Positions 5,321-6,206 of a DNA stretch of 6,206 nt are shown here, one piece after another. A model generated the notes under the pieces. The model saw only the letters and a program-made list of their open reading frames with translations. It was not told where the DNA came from and searched no databases. Position 1 is the first letter of the stretch, and each line of letters begins with the position of its first letter. The stretch covers positions 1 through 6,206 of the forward strand of contig JAQTVR010000071.1 in assembly GCA_028706995.1 (NCBI GenBank). Reading direction: 5' to 3'. Origin of the DNA: Dehalococcoidales bacterium (GTDB lineage Bacteria; Chloroflexota; Dehalococcoidia; Dehalococcoidales; UBA5627). Made by a program: the position numbers and the translations under genes.

Positions 5321-6206
5321 AAATAATAATTCCCGGGGAAAACTGGTAGATCGTACTCAGGTCGCCAGGATTATATTTTCGGCTGCGGACTCCATGGGAA
5401 TATCCGACAGGAAGCAGGTGGAATTGCTTACCAATCAGGTTATCGAGAGATTGGAGAGACCTCAAACATTGCCCGGAATGGAATACCTAGTTCCCAATAA
5501 ATATAAAGCGCCGCTTTCTACTACTGAATCCGAGATACTCAGCGTGGTAAAAGAGTTTTTAGCGGAAGAAAATATAGAACCGGATATGAGTAATAAGGAA
5601 GAAATCGTGACGGGAAGTAAAAAGGCAGTCGCTGGTATTAAGGGGAAAGAAGCTGCATCGGTAACGGCGATTCCTGAAAAGGATGAGAAAGAGAGTTTAA
5701 CAAAGGAGAAAGAAGCCATGGTCATTTCTACGAAAGCTTCTGAAGGAATTAACCTAACGGATAATGCGCTCCACGTACTGGGGAAGAGATATTTACAGAA
5801 GGATAAACAGGGGAATCTGATAGAGACTCCTGAAGAAATGTTTCGCCGTGTAGCACGGACTATTGCGGCGGCGGAGACCATATATACCAATAAAGCAGAC
5901 GCCAAGGAGCGGGAAGAGAAATTTTACCAATTGATGTCGAGCCTGGAATTCCTGCCCAATTCACCTACGTTGATGAATGCCGGCAGGGAACTGGGGCAGC
6001 TTTCCGCCTGTTTTGTGCTGCCCATAGAAGACTCAATGGAATCCATATTCGAAACGGTGAAGAATACAGCACTTATCCATAAGAGCGGCGGCGGTACCGG
6101 TTTTTCTTTTTCCCGTTTACGCCAGGAGAGAGACAGGGTGGGGTCTACAGGGGGTGTTGCCAGCGGTCCTGTCTCTTTCATGCGGGCATTCGATGTAGCC
6201 ACGGAC
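5313..6206 (+). CDS. nrdJ: Class II (adenosylcobalamin-dependent) ribonucleotide reductase, N-terminal part, cut by window end
   Basis: The gene starts inside the end of nrdR (8-base overlap, different frame) and stays open for 298 codons to the window edge. The enzyme reduces ribonucleotides to deoxyribonucleotides using a radical generated from adenosylcobalamin. Class II motifs are clear: LPNSPTLMNAG (214-224), SACFVLP (231-237) with C233 as the likely first redox-active cysteine, HKSGGGTGFSFSRLR (256-270) and GGVASGPVSFMRAFD (280-294). The finger-loop radical cysteine, its partner residues and the C-terminal cysteine pair lie beyond the window. Residues 10-50 resemble the helical part of an ATP-cone but lack the KRDG-type strand before it. 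Residues about 85-145 are a charged, low-complexity linker. The ATG at 5313 is preceded by AGGA (5298-5301). Placement after nrdR and the overlap imply co-transcription and translational coupling. Confidence 0.93.
   Translation, partial: MGKNNNSRGKLVDRTQVARIIFSAADSMGISDRKQVELLTNQVIERLERPQTLPGMEYLVPNKYKAPLSTTESEILSVVKEFLAEENIEPDMSNKEEIVTGSKKAVAGIKGKEAASVTAIPEKDEKESLTKEKEAMVISTKASEGINLTDNALHVLGKRYLQKDKQGNLIETPEEMFRRVARTIAAAETIYTNKADAKEREEKFYQLMSSLEFLPNSPTLMNAGRELGQLSACFVLPIEDSMESIFETVKNTALIHKSGGGTGFSFSRLRQERDRVGSTGGVASGPVSFMRAFDVATD

Noticed and set aside
5462..5905. A 147-codon minus-strand frame opposite nrdJ
   Set aside because: The + strand carries clear class II reductase sequence there. 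The antisense product has serine-rich, motif-free composition typical of a mirrored coding region.

Overview
The window looks like chromosomal DNA from a member of the Dehalococcoidia (phylum Chloroflexota) or a close relative. This rests on gene order and protein character, read from memory and without a database search. The order is mraZ, rsmH, ftsA, ftsZ, then nrdR and a class II (B12-dependent) ribonucleotide reductase gene. FtsZ and RsmH have Chloroflexota-like wording, and no peptidoglycan gene lies between rsmH and ftsA. All genes are on the + strand.

Bases 1-215 hold the 3' end of an unidentified membrane protein gene. Bases 216-610 have no convincing gene. They contain an imperfect palindromic repeat of about 83 bp, an AT-rich stretch, a sigma-70-type promoter, and four GGKA-type repeats at exact 10-bp intervals that match the arrangement of an MraZ operator. 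Next comes a reduced division cluster: mraZ (611-1048), rsmH (1054-2100), ftsA (2200-3417) and ftsZ (3457-4593). It ends in a strong intrinsic terminator at 4644-4684. The 99-bp gap before ftsA contains a perfect Shine-Dalgarno sequence that serves no normal gene. It points to a start-stop codon pair or to an 18-codon reading frame that overlaps the ftsA start.

A second transcription unit starts at about 4716. Its promoter is interleaved with two NrdR-box-like sites whose starts are 31 bp apart (15 bp edge to edge). It drives nrdR (4778-5320), which overlaps by 8 bp the start of nrdJ (5313 to beyond the window end).

Functionally, the first unit couples an autoregulated transcription factor (MraZ) and a 16S rRNA methyltransferase to the FtsA-FtsZ division ring. 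The second couples the dNTP-pool repressor NrdR to the reductase it would control. No mobile element with a transposase, CRISPR array, tRNA or rRNA was found. The most interesting points are regulatory (MraZ operator, tandem NrdR boxes, ftsA leader) and architectural (stripped division cluster, unusual FtsZ tail, degenerate ATP-cone-like N-terminus on NrdJ).
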